DNA of 46,591 nt from Cellulophaga omnivescoria (lineage in GTDB: Bacteria > Bacteroidota > Bacteroidia > Flavobacteriales > Flavobacteriaceae): the NCBI RefSeq assembly GCF_001999725.1, contig NZ_MDDP01000007.1:1-46591 (forward strand), in the 5' to 3' direction. Of this stretch, positions 1 to 12,230 are shown piece after piece. The notes under the pieces were generated by a model. The model ran no database searches. It saw nothing but the letters and a program-made list of their open reading frames with translations, and had not been told where the DNA came from. A program made the translations under genes and the position numbers. Every line of letters starts with the position of its first letter. Position 1 is the stretch's first letter.

Positions 1-87
1 TATCTTAGTTGCTTGTTAAATAATTGTAATATATATAAAATAGTGATAATATGATACGAAATACCTCCGTTTTGTAAAATTTTAATA

Positions 88-118
88 TTGTTAAAAACGC
101 TTAAATGAAGTACCTTTG
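88..118 (+). promoter_or_regulatory. Predicted promoter of pyc
   Basis: TTG at 88-90 is followed after 20 bp by TACCTTTG at 111-118. This matches the Bacteroidota primary-sigma pattern (-33 TTG, -7 TAnnTTTG). It would give a 5' leader of about 100 nt before the pyruvate carboxylase start. I see no other structure in bases 1-225. Confidence 0.6.
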
Positions 119-225
119 AAAACAGCCAATCAGGTAATAATTATGTTAAATTATTTTGGTTATCTATAATTAATTTAATAAAATTATTAGAACTCGTAAG
201 TAAACACTAATAAATACATTAATAA

Positions 226-3678
<3,453 letters not shown>

Positions 3679-3699
3679 TCGCAATTTAATAATCAATAA

Positions 3700-3737
3700 A
3701 AAAGAGCTATTCTTCTATAATAAAGAATAGCTCTTTT
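3700..3737. terminator. Bidirectional intrinsic terminator between pyc and the convergent outer-membrane gene
   Basis: A perfect 15-bp inverted repeat (AAAAGAGCTATTCTT at 3700-3714, complement at 3723-3737) surrounds an 8-nt loop. It has A/T tracts on both sides, so it can stop transcription from either direction. Confidence 0.85.
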
Positions 3738-3755
3738 ATTTTATGCACTTACAGC

Positions 3756-4547
3756 TTAAAATCTATATCCAATACTTAAACCAGCACGTACACCAGCCCA
3801 AGGACCATCTAAGTCTATTTCTGCGCCATTAGCGTCTACTTTATACTTAGTATCTACTAAAGGAATATCTGTGTCTTGTAAAGTTTCTAGTAAAGCATCT
3901 TGTTCGTTTTGAGATAAGACTCTAGAAGATACACCTTTTAAGTTTCCATTACTAGACCCAATATGCGGACCAGCAATCCACCAATCTAAAACAAGGTTGC
4001 TTCCTTGGTTAAACTGAGATCCAAATAACAAACCAAAAGTATTACCTTTAATAGTACCGCTAGTAGTTAAAGTTTCTGTACCTCCACCATCTGCATCAAA
4101 GCTAAAATTTACATTTTTAAAAGTGTATTTAGACGCTCTAAAAAACGGAGCTAAATAAAATCCTTTTCCGTATCCTTTTTTTCCTGTGTAAATACGTACT
4201 TCTGGTGTAAAACTAGAGTAGCTCATTTTACCGTCATTTACAATATTAGATAAATCATCATCTTCGTCTTCATCAACAAAAGAACTCCCAAACGGAATGC
4301 CGCCTTCTGGTATTGTTCCATAAGATAACGCCACAGAAAAAGTTTTGTTTAAAACTCTTTCATATTGAAATTGAAAGTTTCTAAAAACTAAACTTGTTAA
4401 ACTCAGTTTTGCAATGTTTTTTTTGTCTTGATACTCTAAAATAGACTGTTCTTCATTGTTGGTTTGGTCAGTAGGTTCTAGTTCTTGTGCGTACGTAAAA
4501 CACGTTACAGATAAAAACGTAGTTAGTAATAAGATTTGTTTTTTCAT
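3756..4547 (-). CDS. Predicted outer-membrane beta-barrel protein (DUF3575-like)
   Basis: A 263-residue protein with a clear signal peptide (MKKQILLLTTFLSVTCFTYAQ, cleavage near residue 20). Alternating hydrophobic and polar strands follow, and it ends in the aromatic residues YRF, as expected for a barrel inserted by the BAM machinery. The segment from about 44 to 75 (KNIAKLSLTSLVFRNFQFQYER) resembles the DUF3575 family of outer-membrane proteins. An acidic run (DEDEDDDL, about 92-99) is probably an extracellular loop. Function is unknown. It has no linked partner: it converges on pyc and is transcribed alone. The family name is a pattern-based guess; the surface localisation is firmer. Confidence 0.7.
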   Translation of the reverse strand: MKKQILLLTTFLSVTCFTYAQELEPTDQTNNEEQSILEYQDKKNIAKLSLTSLVFRNFQFQYERVLNKTFSVALSYGTIPEGGIPFGSSFVDEDEDDDLSNIVNDGKMSYSSFTPEVRIYTGKKGYGKGFYLAPFFRASKYTFKNVNFSFDADGGGTETLTTSGTIKGNTFGLLFGSQFNQGSNLVLDWWIAGPHIGSSNGNLKGVSSRVLSQNEQDALLETLQDTDIPLVDTKYKVDANGAEIDLDGPWAGVRAGLSIGYRF

Positions 4548-4666
4548 TGTTTGTTTTTAAATTGATTAAATAAAACTATTTATGTAGGAAATTACTACGG
4601 TTATATAACTTTATTTTTAAAAATTTTACTTTAAATTACTACTAATGTATTTTTTTATAAAAAAAT

Positions 4667-4701
4667 AAAAGCCCTAGAATCATTATGATTCTAGGGCTTT
4701 T
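4667..4701 (-). terminator. Intrinsic terminator after the 46-residue ORF
   Basis: The arms AAAAGCCCTAGAATCAT (4667-4683) and its complement (4685-4701) form a near-perfect palindrome. On the minus strand it is followed by an AT-rich run with many T residues. It lies 20 bases downstream of the stop at 4721. Confidence 0.75.
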
Positions 4702-4720
4702 GCATATAAAGCTTGTAAGG

Positions 4721-4861
4721 TTATTTCTTATTTTGTTGATCCTTAATGGTTTCAGAATCAATATCAAACTTATTTGTGTCTATATCCGTATTACCTGTTG
4801 GGTTTGTAGGATTTGTTTGTTTTACTTTTCTTTTTAATCTCTTATCATCTATAATTCCCAT
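4721..4861 (-). CDS. Small hydrophilic protein of 46 residues, function unknown
   Basis: The reading frame runs from ATG at 4861 to TAA at 4721. The protein is rich in Lys, Asp, Asn and Thr and has no membrane segment. It begins MGIIDDKRLKRKVKQ and has a low-complexity middle (TNPTNPTGN). It is supported by its own strong terminator 20 bases downstream and by the absence of any other gene in the interval. I do not recognise the family. It could be a chance ORF, but a dedicated terminator makes a transcribed unit likely. Confidence 0.5.
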   Translation of the reverse strand: MGIIDDKRLKRKVKQTNPTNPTGNTDIDTNKFDIDSETIKDQQNKK

Positions 4862-5015
4862 ATCATTTGTTTTTTATGTTCATCTACAATGTACAATTAA
4901 TAATCAAAAAAAGTAGTTAATAGACTTGTAAGTCTTTGTTAATGAATGTTAAACGGGGGCTTTATTGCTTTTAGATAAACTATGTAAACTATCTATTAAA
5001 TTCTTTACTTTTTGT

Positions 5016-5023
5016 TAGTTTTG
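5016..5023 (+). promoter_or_regulatory. -7 box of the ABC-F gene
   Basis: TAGTTTTG matches TAnnTTTG and lies 18 bases before the start codon. No clear TTG is present at the usual upstream distance, so only the -7 element is supported. Confidence 0.45.
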
Positions 5024-5041
5024 CAATCTTAAATTATAAAA

Positions 5042-6679
5042 ATGATTACAGTAGATAATATTGCAGTAGAATTTAGCGGATCAACCTTATTTAGTGGTGT
5101 AAATTTTGTTATAAATGAAAATGATAAAATTGCATTAATGGGTAAAAACGGAGCTGGAAAATCTACAATGATGAAAATTGTTGCTGGCAAGCAAAAGGCA
5201 ACAAAGGGTAAAGTTAGTTGCCCTAAAGATACTGTAATTGCTTATTTGCCACAGCATTTATTAACAGAAGATAACAGTACGGTAGTAGAAGAGGCTTCTA
5301 AGGCTTTTAGTCACGTTTTTGAAATGAGAGACCGTATGGCTTATTTAAATAAAGAGCTAGAGACAAGAACAGATTATGAGAGTGATGCCTATATGAAAAT
5401 TATAGAAGAGGTGTCTGAGCTTGGTGAGCAATATTATGCCTTAGAAGATGTAAATTATGATGCTGAGGTAGAAAAAGCATTAAAAGGATTAGGGTTTAAA
5501 CCCGAAGACTTTACAAGACAAACAAGTGAGTTTAGTGGTGGTTGGCGTATGCGTATAGAACTGGCAAAAATACTACTGCAAAAGCCAGATTTAATTTTGT
5601 TAGATGAGCCAACAAACCACATAGATATAGAATCTGTAATTTGGTTAGAGGACTTTTTGGTAAACAAAGCAAAAGCTGTAATGGTAATATCACATGACAG
5701 AGCTTTTATAGACAATATTACCAATAGAACTATAGAGGTTACTATGGGTAAAATTTACGATTACAAAGCAAATTATACTCATTACTTGCAATTAAGAGAA
5801 GACCGTAGAGCGCACCAAATAAAAGCCTATGAAGAACAGCAAAAGTTTATAGAAGACAATATGCGTTTTATAGAGCGTTTTAAAGGAACATACTCTAAAA
5901 CAAACCAAGTTTCATCAAGAGAACGTATGTTAGAGAAATTGGAGATTATAGAGATTGATGAAGTAGATAACTCTGCTTTAAAATTATCTTTTCCGTCTGC
6001 ACAGCGTTCAGGAGATTACCCAGTTACTGTAGAAGACTTAACAAAAACATACGGAGATCATACAGTGTTTAAAAACGCTAACATGTCTATCTCTAGAGGA
6101 GAAAAAGTATCTTTTGTTGGTAGAAACGGGGAAGGTAAATCTACAATGATAAAATCTATTTTAGGCGAAATAGAGTATGAGGGCAAATGTAGTTTAGGGC
6201 ATAATGTACAAGTAGGTTATTTTGCTCAAAACCAAGCGTCATTACTAGATCCAGATTTAACTATTTTTCAAACTGTAGATGAGGTTGCTAAAGGAGATGT
6301 GCGTACTCAAATAAAAAATATTTTGGGTAGGTTTATGTTTAAAGGAGATGATGTAGATAAAAAAGTAAGTGTACTATCTGGAGGCGAAAAAACAAGGTTA
6401 GCAATGGTAAAATTATTGCTAGAACCGGTAAACCTCTTAATATTAGATGAACCTACAAATCACTTAGATTTAAAATCTAAAGATGTTTTAAAAGAAGCAT
6501 TGTTAGATTTTGATGGTACATTAATACTTGTATCTCACGATCGTGATTTTCTACAAGGCCTTGCAGAAAAAGTATTTGAATTTAAAGACCAACGTGTAAT
6601 AGAACATTTTGAAACTATTGATGCTTTTTTAGAGCGAAATAAGATTAAAAACATAAAAGACATCGATTTAAAAAAGTAG
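5042..6679 (+). CDS. ABC-F family ATPase (translation factor type)
   Basis: A 545-residue soluble protein with two ABC ATPase domains and no membrane segments, typical of ABC-F proteins. These act on ribosomes (EttA, Uup, YbiT, antibiotic-resistance ABC-Fs) rather than as transporters. First domain: Walker A GKNGAGKST (34-42), signature FSGGWRMRIELA, Walker B LILLDEPTNHID. Second domain: Walker A GRNGEGKST (about 360-368), signature LSGGEKTRLAM, Walker B LLILDEPTNHLD. Both Walker B glutamates are present, so both sites look active. The linker between them is Lys/Glu-rich and helical. Overall layout and length are closest to the YbiT-like group, but I do not assign a symbol. It is transcribed alone and followed by a hairpin. 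Confidence 0.9.
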   Translation: MITVDNIAVEFSGSTLFSGVNFVINENDKIALMGKNGAGKSTMMKIVAGKQKATKGKVSCPKDTVIAYLPQHLLTEDNSTVVEEASKAFSHVFEMRDRMAYLNKELETRTDYESDAYMKIIEEVSELGEQYYALEDVNYDAEVEKALKGLGFKPEDFTRQTSEFSGGWRMRIELAKILLQKPDLILLDEPTNHIDIESVIWLEDFLVNKAKAVMVISHDRAFIDNITNRTIEVTMGKIYDYKANYTHYLQLREDRRAHQIKAYEEQQKFIEDNMRFIERFKGTYSKTNQVSSRERMLEKLEIIEIDEVDNSALKLSFPSAQRSGDYPVTVEDLTKTYGDHTVFKNANMSISRGEKVSFVGRNGEGKSTMIKSILGEIEYEGKCSLGHNVQVGYFAQNQASLLDPDLTIFQTVDEVAKGDVRTQIKNILGRFMFKGDDVDKKVSVLSGGEKTRLAMVKLLLEPVNLLILDEPTNHLDLKSKDVLKEALLDFDGTLILVSHDRDFLQGLAEKVFEFKDQRVIEHFETIDAFLERNKIKNIKDIDLKK

Positions 6680-6702
6680 CGATTGTATTTTATTTTTGAT
6701 AT

Positions 6703-6747
6703 AAGCCCAAACATTATATTTAATTATATTGTTTAGGGCTTTTTTTA
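6703..6747 (+). terminator. Probable terminator after the ABC-F gene
   Basis: AAGCCC at 6703-6708 pairs with GGGCTT around 6736-6741, with further AT-rich pairing inside the stem and one bulge. A T run follows directly. Confidence 0.6.
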
Positions 6748-6750
6748 TTG

Positions 6751-6778
6751 TATAAATTGAACAGTTGAACAATTTATA
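6751..6778. repeat. 9-bp inverted repeat
   Basis: TATAAATTG at 6751-6759 and its exact complement CAATTTATA at 6770-6778 are separated by 10 bases. It lies between the ABC-F terminator and the TonB receptor promoter. It may be a regulator site or chance in AT-rich DNA. Confidence 0.3.
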
Positions 6779-6946
6779 AGTTGAATAGTGTTTTTAGTTT
6801 TAAACAACTTGTTTGTAGTTGGTTATATGTTTTGTTTAAACTTTCCTTAACAATGGCAGCTCTTTATTAATACTTACTTAATGCGTATTAATGTTTGTGT
6901 AACATTATTATAAAGTAGCCTCACTTTTAGCTTAACAGTAGCTATA

Positions 6947-6954
6947 TAGTTTTG
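6947..6954 (+). promoter_or_regulatory. -7 box of the TonB receptor unit
   Basis: TAGTTTTG matches TAnnTTTG 19 bases before the start codon. No upstream TTG was found at the expected distance. Confidence 0.4.
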
Positions 6955-6973
6955 GGCAACTTAAAAACACACA

Positions 6974-9475
6974 ATGAAAAAGAATTACTATTTAATTTTA
7001 CTATTACTTACCGCATTTACGGTAACAGCACAAAACAAAGGAAGTATAACTGGTCAGGTTTTAGATGAAACAGGAACTCCTGTAATTGGAGCTAACGTGG
7101 TTATACAAAGTATATCAATAGGAGCAGTTACAGATGAAAACGGGACATACAAATTAGATGATTTGTCTTATAATACTTATACCATTACAGTATCTTACTT
7201 AGGGTATAAAAGCATAAAAAAATCAATAAATATTGCAGCTCCAAAAACAACTTTAAATTTTAATTTAAAAGAACCATCTTTTCAGTTAGATGGTTTAGTG
7301 GTTACAGCACAAAAAAGAGAGCAATTAAATAAAGATGTACCAATTGCAATAACTTCTTATGGGAGTGACTTTATAAATAACCAAGGTACGTTTGAGTATG
7401 ATACTTTTTCAGATTATGTACCAGGTTTACAAATACAAATACAAAGTGTAAACAATCCTGGTATAGTTGTTAGGGGAATTACTAGTGATAGCGGAGACTC
7501 TAGAGTAGAGCCAAGAGTATCTGTTTTTCAAGACGGGGTTTCTATTAGTAAATCTCGCGGTTCTGTAGTAGAGTTGTTTGACATAGAGCGAGTAGAAGTT
7601 TTAAAAGGCCCACAAGGGACTCTTTTTGGTAGAGGAGCGCAGATTGGAGCAATGCATATTATTCAAAATAAAGCTAAAAATGAGACTTCTGCTTCTTTAA
7701 AAACAGGTATTGGTAATTACAATCAGTTTTTAGTAAACGGTTATGTAAACACACCTTTAGTAAAAGACAAGTTGTTTGCTCGTGTAGCTGCAATTTACAA
7801 TAGAAGAGATGGTTATATAGAAAACCTTTCTGGAGGAGACCTAAATGGTAAAGAAACTTTGGCGCTTAGAGGCTCTTTAAAATATATAATTAGTGATAAC
7901 ACTACGTTTGATTTTATTGCAAATTGGCAACAAGATACACCTCCAGGAACTTCTTTTAAAAGTGGAACTTTTGCTCCTTTAGGAGGCGACTTAAACCCTA
8001 ACTCTTTTGCGGATTTAGAGCGTGGTAAGGAACTAGGCTTAGACCGTACAGTATATGGTTTTACAGGAATTTTAAAGTCGTCGTTAAATGATAATTGGGA
8101 TATAACTTCTACTACTGCTTATAGAAAATTTAATTCAGATGAGGCTTTTGATGCAGATGGTACTGCAGCACCAGTTTTATTTTTTAGAGAGGTTGCAGAA
8201 GGAGAACAATTTAGTCAAGAAGTACGTTTTAATTTTGATAATGATGATAAATTATCTGGTTTCTTTGGAGCTAATTTCTTTTATGAAAACGGGTCACAAG
8301 CAGTACCTTTTGAGGTTAATGAACAAAGTTACCTAGCACTTTTAGTAGCAACAGATGCTTTGGTTGTAAACGGTGTGCCAACTTTATTTCCTAATATTCC
8401 TAACGATCCGGGTAGTTTTGGGCCATTAGCAGGTGCTCCGTTATTACCTTTTAATAGTGAAAACTCTATTAATTATGGAGAAAATTATTCTGGTGATATT
8501 TTTGCAGATGCTTCTTATGATGTTACAGATAAACTAACATTTACATTAGGATTAAGAGCAACTTTAGAAAATAGTAATGCTGGTTTAGAGGTTATAAATG
8601 CAGAAAATCCAGGATTGTTAGGTAACTTTTTAGGAGCTTTCCCTAACAACTTATTTACGCCAACAAATGGTAGGATTTCGGCAAGTGAAACTTTTACATC
8701 TGCAGTAGGTAGGTTTGCTGTTAATTATGATTTAAGTGATGCGGTAACTTTTTTTGGTAATGTTGCGCGCGGTAGAAGACCAAACGTAATTAATGTAACA
8801 GCAACTGATGTAAATGTATTGTCAGACGAAACGGTATGGTCTTACGAGCTAGGATTAAAATCATTAATGTTAGATAATAAACTACAGTTTGATGTAAATG
8901 GGTATTATTATGACTATAGTAATTTTCAAACTACAATTGCACGTTTAGATGAAACAGATGGGTTAGTAATACTTCCTAACGATAGTGGTAGTGCTACTGC
9001 TTTAGGTTTTGAGGCGGCTATGCAGTACCAATTTGCAAAAAGCAGTTCTTTTTTTGCTAATTATGGGTATATAGATGCATCTTTTGATGATGAAGATTCA
9101 GACGGTAACCCACAGCAATTGGCAGGAAATACGTTTAGGTTAACACCAGAACACTCTTTCTCAGCAGGATTTAATATCAACCCTACTTTAAGTGAAAAAG
9201 TAGCTGTATTTTTAAGACCAACATATACTTATAAGTCTAAAGTTTTCTTTGAGGAAACTAATTTACCAAACATATCTCAGGATGGTTATGGTTTATTAAA
9301 CATTAGAACAGGTATAACCATACAAGATAAGTATGAAATTAGTTTATACGCAACCAATGTTTTAGACGAGGAGTTTATTATAGATGCTGGTAATACAGGT
9401 GGTGCTTTTGGTATTCCAACATTTATTGCAGGTCCTCCAGCATTTTACGGACTTCAATTGTCAGTAAATTTTTAA
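6974..9475 (+). CDS. TonB-dependent outer-membrane receptor with CarboxypepD_reg domain
   Basis: An 833-residue outer-membrane transporter energised by TonB. Order of parts: signal peptide (residues 1-19, ending TVTAQ); a carboxypeptidase-D-regulatory-like beta-sandwich (about 24-110, GSITGQVLDETGTPVIGANV); a plug domain (about 118-230, with VVRGI, FQDGV and ERVEVLKGPQGTLFGRGA); then a 22-strand-type barrel to the terminal Phe. There is no SusD partner downstream, so it is not a SusCD glycan pair; the plug and barrel look like iron-siderophore or small-ligand receptors. It is followed after 24 bp by a secreted hydrolase and an overlapping lipoprotein phosphodiesterase, which suggests a lipid- or phosphodiester-derived substrate (inference). 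The substrate cannot be read from sequence. Confidence 0.92.
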   Translation: MKKNYYLILLLLTAFTVTAQNKGSITGQVLDETGTPVIGANVVIQSISIGAVTDENGTYKLDDLSYNTYTITVSYLGYKSIKKSINIAAPKTTLNFNLKEPSFQLDGLVVTAQKREQLNKDVPIAITSYGSDFINNQGTFEYDTFSDYVPGLQIQIQSVNNPGIVVRGITSDSGDSRVEPRVSVFQDGVSISKSRGSVVELFDIERVEVLKGPQGTLFGRGAQIGAMHIIQNKAKNETSASLKTGIGNYNQFLVNGYVNTPLVKDKLFARVAAIYNRRDGYIENLSGGDLNGKETLALRGSLKYIISDNTTFDFIANWQQDTPPGTSFKSGTFAPLGGDLNPNSFADLERGKELGLDRTVYGFTGILKSSLNDNWDITSTTAYRKFNSDEAFDADGTAAPVLFFREVAEGEQFSQEVRFNFDNDDKLSGFFGANFFYENGSQAVPFEVNEQSYLALLVATDALVVNGVPTLFPNIPNDPGSFGPLAGAPLLPFNSENSINYGENYSGDIFADASYDVTDKLTFTLGLRATLENSNAGLEVINAENPGLLGNFLGAFPNNLFTPTNGRISASETFTSAVGRFAVNYDLSDAVTFFGNVARGRRPNVINVTATDVNVLSDETVWSYELGLKSLMLDNKLQFDVNGYYYDYSNFQTTIARLDETDGLVILPNDSGSATALGFEAAMQYQFAKSSSFFANYGYIDASFDDEDSDGNPQQLAGNTFRLTPEHSFSAGFNINPTLSEKVAVFLRPTYTYKSKVFFEETNLPNISQDGYGLLNIRTGITIQDKYEISLYATNVLDEEFIIDAGNTGGAFGIPTFIAGPPAFYGLQLSVNF

Positions 9476-9499
9476 ACTAAATAATTTAAAAACAATATA

Positions 9500-10453
9500 A
9501 TGAAAAATAAAAACACATATATTCTTTCTTTATTTCTAGTATTTGCGTTTTTTGCGACCGCACAAAAAGGCGCAAAAATGCAAGAACTAAAAGAGTTAGA
9601 GAAAAATATACAAATAGAGGAGAGTAATGTAGTAGGTATAAAGGCAGATAATGAAGCACATATTATATGGTCAGACGATTATAAGTATAAAAAATCTCCT
9701 ATTGCGTTTGTGTATTTACACGGCTTTGGTGCTAGTTCTGCAGAAGGTGAGCCAGTAATGTCTCAGTTATCTGCTCACTTTAAAGCAAATACCTATATGG
9801 CCCGTTTAGAAGAACACGGAATTTACAGAGATAATACTTTTGAAAACTTAACACCAGAAAATTATATTGCTTCTGCAAAACAAGCAATTGCTTATGGCAA
9901 ACTTATAGGAGATGAGGTTATAGTAATTAGTACATCTACAGGTGGTACATTAAGTTTGGCAATAGCAGCAGAAGATAAAGATATAAAAGCGTTGGTTTTG
10001 TATTCTCCGTTTATAGATTTGCTTAACCCAGCAATGAAAGCAGTAATACAACCAGGAGGTAAAGAGCAATTTATTAAGGCTTTAGGAGGTACAATGCAAG
10101 TGCAAGAACGTCCAGAATTAGAAGCAAAATATTGGTCTACCAACTACCACATAAATGGCTATATTTCATTAATTACTATGCTTACAAATACAATGACAAC
10201 AGAAACTTTTTCAAAAGTCACTTGTCCTGTATTTTTAGGATACTATTATAAAAATGAAGAAGAGCAAGATAAAGTTGTTTCTGTGCCAGCAATGCAAGTA
10301 ATGTTTAATGCTCTAGGAACACCAGAAGAAGATAAAACTAAAATGGCTTTTCCAAGAAGTGGAAATCACGTTATAGCAAGTGATATTAGATCCAAAGATT
10401 GGGAAGGTGTGTATTTAAATACAGTTGACTTTTTAAATAAAATTATAAAATGA
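9500..10453 (+). CDS. Secreted alpha/beta hydrolase (esterase/lipase-like)
   Basis: A 317-residue protein with a signal peptide (residues 1-21, ending FFATAQ), so it acts in the periplasm or outside. The fold is shown by the oxyanion-loop strand VYLHGFGASS (71-80), the nucleophile elbow around Ser146 and the C-terminal His290 (SGNHVIAS). An acidic residue before the VVSVPAM segment is the likely third catalytic member. The elbow reads S-T-S-T-G, so the first Gly of the usual G-x-S-x-G is Ser144. It resembles monoglyceride lipases and carboxylesterases. Its stop overlaps the start of the following phosphodiesterase by 4 bases (ATGA), so the two are translated together. A role in stripping acyl groups from lipids before the phosphodiesterase acts is an inference. 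Confidence 0.8.
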   Translation: MKNKNTYILSLFLVFAFFATAQKGAKMQELKELEKNIQIEESNVVGIKADNEAHIIWSDDYKYKKSPIAFVYLHGFGASSAEGEPVMSQLSAHFKANTYMARLEEHGIYRDNTFENLTPENYIASAKQAIAYGKLIGDEVIVISTSTGGTLSLAIAAEDKDIKALVLYSPFIDLLNPAMKAVIQPGGKEQFIKALGGTMQVQERPELEAKYWSTNYHINGYISLITMLTNTMTTETFSKVTCPVFLGYYYKNEEEQDKVVSVPAMQVMFNALGTPEEDKTKMAFPRSGNHVIASDIRSKDWEGVYLNTVDFLNKIIK

Positions 10454-11385
10454 AACTAAAAATAGCTATTTGTGGCCTTATTGGCCTTGGTTTTATGGCT
10501 TGTAAGCAGAGCGATAAAAAGAAAGAAAAAAAAGAAGACGCAACTCCGGTTGAAGAAACAGTGGTAACTTATAATTTTGATTTAGAAGGTCACCGTGGTG
10601 CTAGAGGTTTAATGCCAGAAAATAGTTTGCCTGCCTTTAAAAAAGCAATAGAATTGGGTGTAAATACTATTGAGCTAGATTTGGCTGTAACTAAGGATAA
10701 ACAAGTTTTGGTTTCTCATGAGCCTTATTTTAATCCGCTTTTTTGTTTAGATTCTCTTGGGAAAACTATTGCTAAAAAAGATTCTATTGCATTAAATATT
10801 TATGAGCATACGTATAAGCAAACTCAAAAATACGATTGTGGTAGTATAGGTAATGTTAAGTTTCCAGAGCAAGAAAAACAGTTTGTAACTAAACCTTTAT
10901 TGTTAGATGTTATAGCTCTTGCAGATTCATTAACAGCAGGTAATGCTACGCCAATAAAATATAATATCGAAATTAAGAGTTTACCAGAGGGAGATGGTAT
11001 TTATCATCCTAACCCAAAAGATTTTTCTGATTTAGTCATAGCGACTATTAAAGATAAAATTGCTGTTGAAAATGTGGTGCTACAAAGTTTTGATTTTAGA
11101 GTGTTGCAATATTTACATCAAAATTATCCAGAGTATACATTGGCTGCTTTAGTATATAAAAATGATGTAAAAACTAATTTAGATACATTAGGGTTTGTGC
11201 CACAAATTTATAGTCCGCTACATAGTATGTTATCTAAAGAGGTCATAGCAGAACTACACTCTAAAAATATGAAAGTTATTCCTTGGACAGTTAATAATGA
11301 GGCTGATATGGAAAATTTACTTGCAATGGGAGTAGATGGTTTAATTACAGATTACCCTAACAAGGCTCTACAATACAGAAAATAA
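10450..11385 (+). CDS. Glycerophosphodiester phosphodiesterase, lipoprotein
   Basis: A GDPD-family TIM-barrel enzyme of 311 residues that splits glycerophosphodiesters (deacylated phospholipids) into glycerol-3-phosphate and an alcohol. The N-terminus is a lipoprotein signal with lipobox Cys18 (GLGFMAC), followed by a Lys-rich linker, so it is membrane-anchored in the cell envelope. Family motifs are intact: GHRGARGLMPENS with the first catalytic His and metal-binding Glu, ELDLAV with Glu and Asp, the second catalytic His in VSHEP, and the Glu of NIEIKSL. It is translationally coupled to the upstream hydrolase and is the last gene before a strong terminator. An envelope phosphate or glycerol scavenging role fits. 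Confidence 0.88.
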   Translation: MKLKIAICGLIGLGFMACKQSDKKKEKKEDATPVEETVVTYNFDLEGHRGARGLMPENSLPAFKKAIELGVNTIELDLAVTKDKQVLVSHEPYFNPLFCLDSLGKTIAKKDSIALNIYEHTYKQTQKYDCGSIGNVKFPEQEKQFVTKPLLLDVIALADSLTAGNATPIKYNIEIKSLPEGDGIYHPNPKDFSDLVIATIKDKIAVENVVLQSFDFRVLQYLHQNYPEYTLAALVYKNDVKTNLDTLGFVPQIYSPLHSMLSKEVIAELHSKNMKVIPWTVNNEADMENLLAMGVDGLITDYPNKALQYRK

Positions 11386-11405
11386 TAACGCAAACAACCA
11401 CAACC

Positions 11406-11439
11406 AAAAAAGCTGTTTCATAATCGAAACAGCTTTTTT
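11406..11439. terminator. Bidirectional terminator between the GDPD gene and trpA
   Basis: AAAAAAGCTGTTTC (11406-11419) pairs perfectly with 11426-11439 around a 6-nt loop. T tracts lie on both strands, so it serves the plus-strand TonB unit and the minus-strand trp operon. Confidence 0.85.
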
Positions 11440-11459
11440 TATGATAAATAAGTTAAAAC

Positions 11460-12221
11460 TTATCTTATTTCTTGTACAAACTCTTTAATGGTATCTACAC
11501 CATTTTCTGTAAGATGTTTTATAAATGCGGAGCCAATAATAGCACCTTTTGCATCTTCTGTAGCTTGTGTAAACGTTTCGTTATTATTAATACCAAAACC
11601 AACAATTTGTGGGTTTTTAAGTTGCATACTAGCTATGCGTTTAAAATAAGCAGTTTGCTCATCTCCAAAGCCAGATTTAGAACCTGTTACACTAGCAGAA
11701 CTTACCATATAAATAAAGGCATCAGAGGCTTCGTCAATTTGTTTAATACGCTCGTTGCTAGTTTGTGGTGTAATTAAAAAGATGTTTTTTAAGTTGTACT
11801 TTTTAAAAATAGCTTCGTATTCATCCTGGTAAACAGCCAAAGGTAAATCTGGCATAATTAAACCATCTATACCAATTTCTGAGCATTTTTTACAAAAGTC
11901 TTCTACACCGTATTGTAGCATTGGGTTAAAATATCCCATAACAATTAAAGGAATAGAAACAGTTTTACGTATATCTTTTAACTGCTTAAAAAGTAAGTTG
12001 GTAGTCATACCATTTTTAAGGGCTATAGTAGAGCTGTTTTGTATGGTTGGACCGTCTGCTAGTGGATCACTAAAAGGCAATCCAATTTCTATCATATCAA
12101 CACCATTAGCTTCTAAATCTTCAATAATTTTAACTGTATTGTTAAGCTCTGGGTAACCTGCTGTAAAGTACAATGAAAGAAGTTTTTTGTCTTCTTGCAT
12201 TTTTTTATTAATTCTGTTCAT
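11460..12221 (-). CDS. trpA: Tryptophan synthase alpha chain
   Basis: It cleaves indole-3-glycerol phosphate to indole and glyceraldehyde-3-phosphate; indole passes to TrpB in the alpha2beta2 complex. The length of 253 residues is normal. The catalytic pair is visible: Glu45 in MIEIGLPFSDP and Asp56 in LADGP. The phosphate-binding end has GFGINN and GAIIGSAF. It is the last gene of the trp operon, 9 bp after trpB, and precedes the shared terminator. Confidence 0.96.
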   Translation of the reverse strand: MNRINKKMQEDKKLLSLYFTAGYPELNNTVKIIEDLEANGVDMIEIGLPFSDPLADGPTIQNSSTIALKNGMTTNLLFKQLKDIRKTVSIPLIVMGYFNPMLQYGVEDFCKKCSEIGIDGLIMPDLPLAVYQDEYEAIFKKYNLKNIFLITPQTSNERIKQIDEASDAFIYMVSSASVTGSKSGFGDEQTAYFKRIASMQLKNPQIVGFGINNNETFTQATEDAKGAIIGSAFIKHLTENGVDTIKEFVQEIR

Positions 12222-12230
12222 TATACAATT

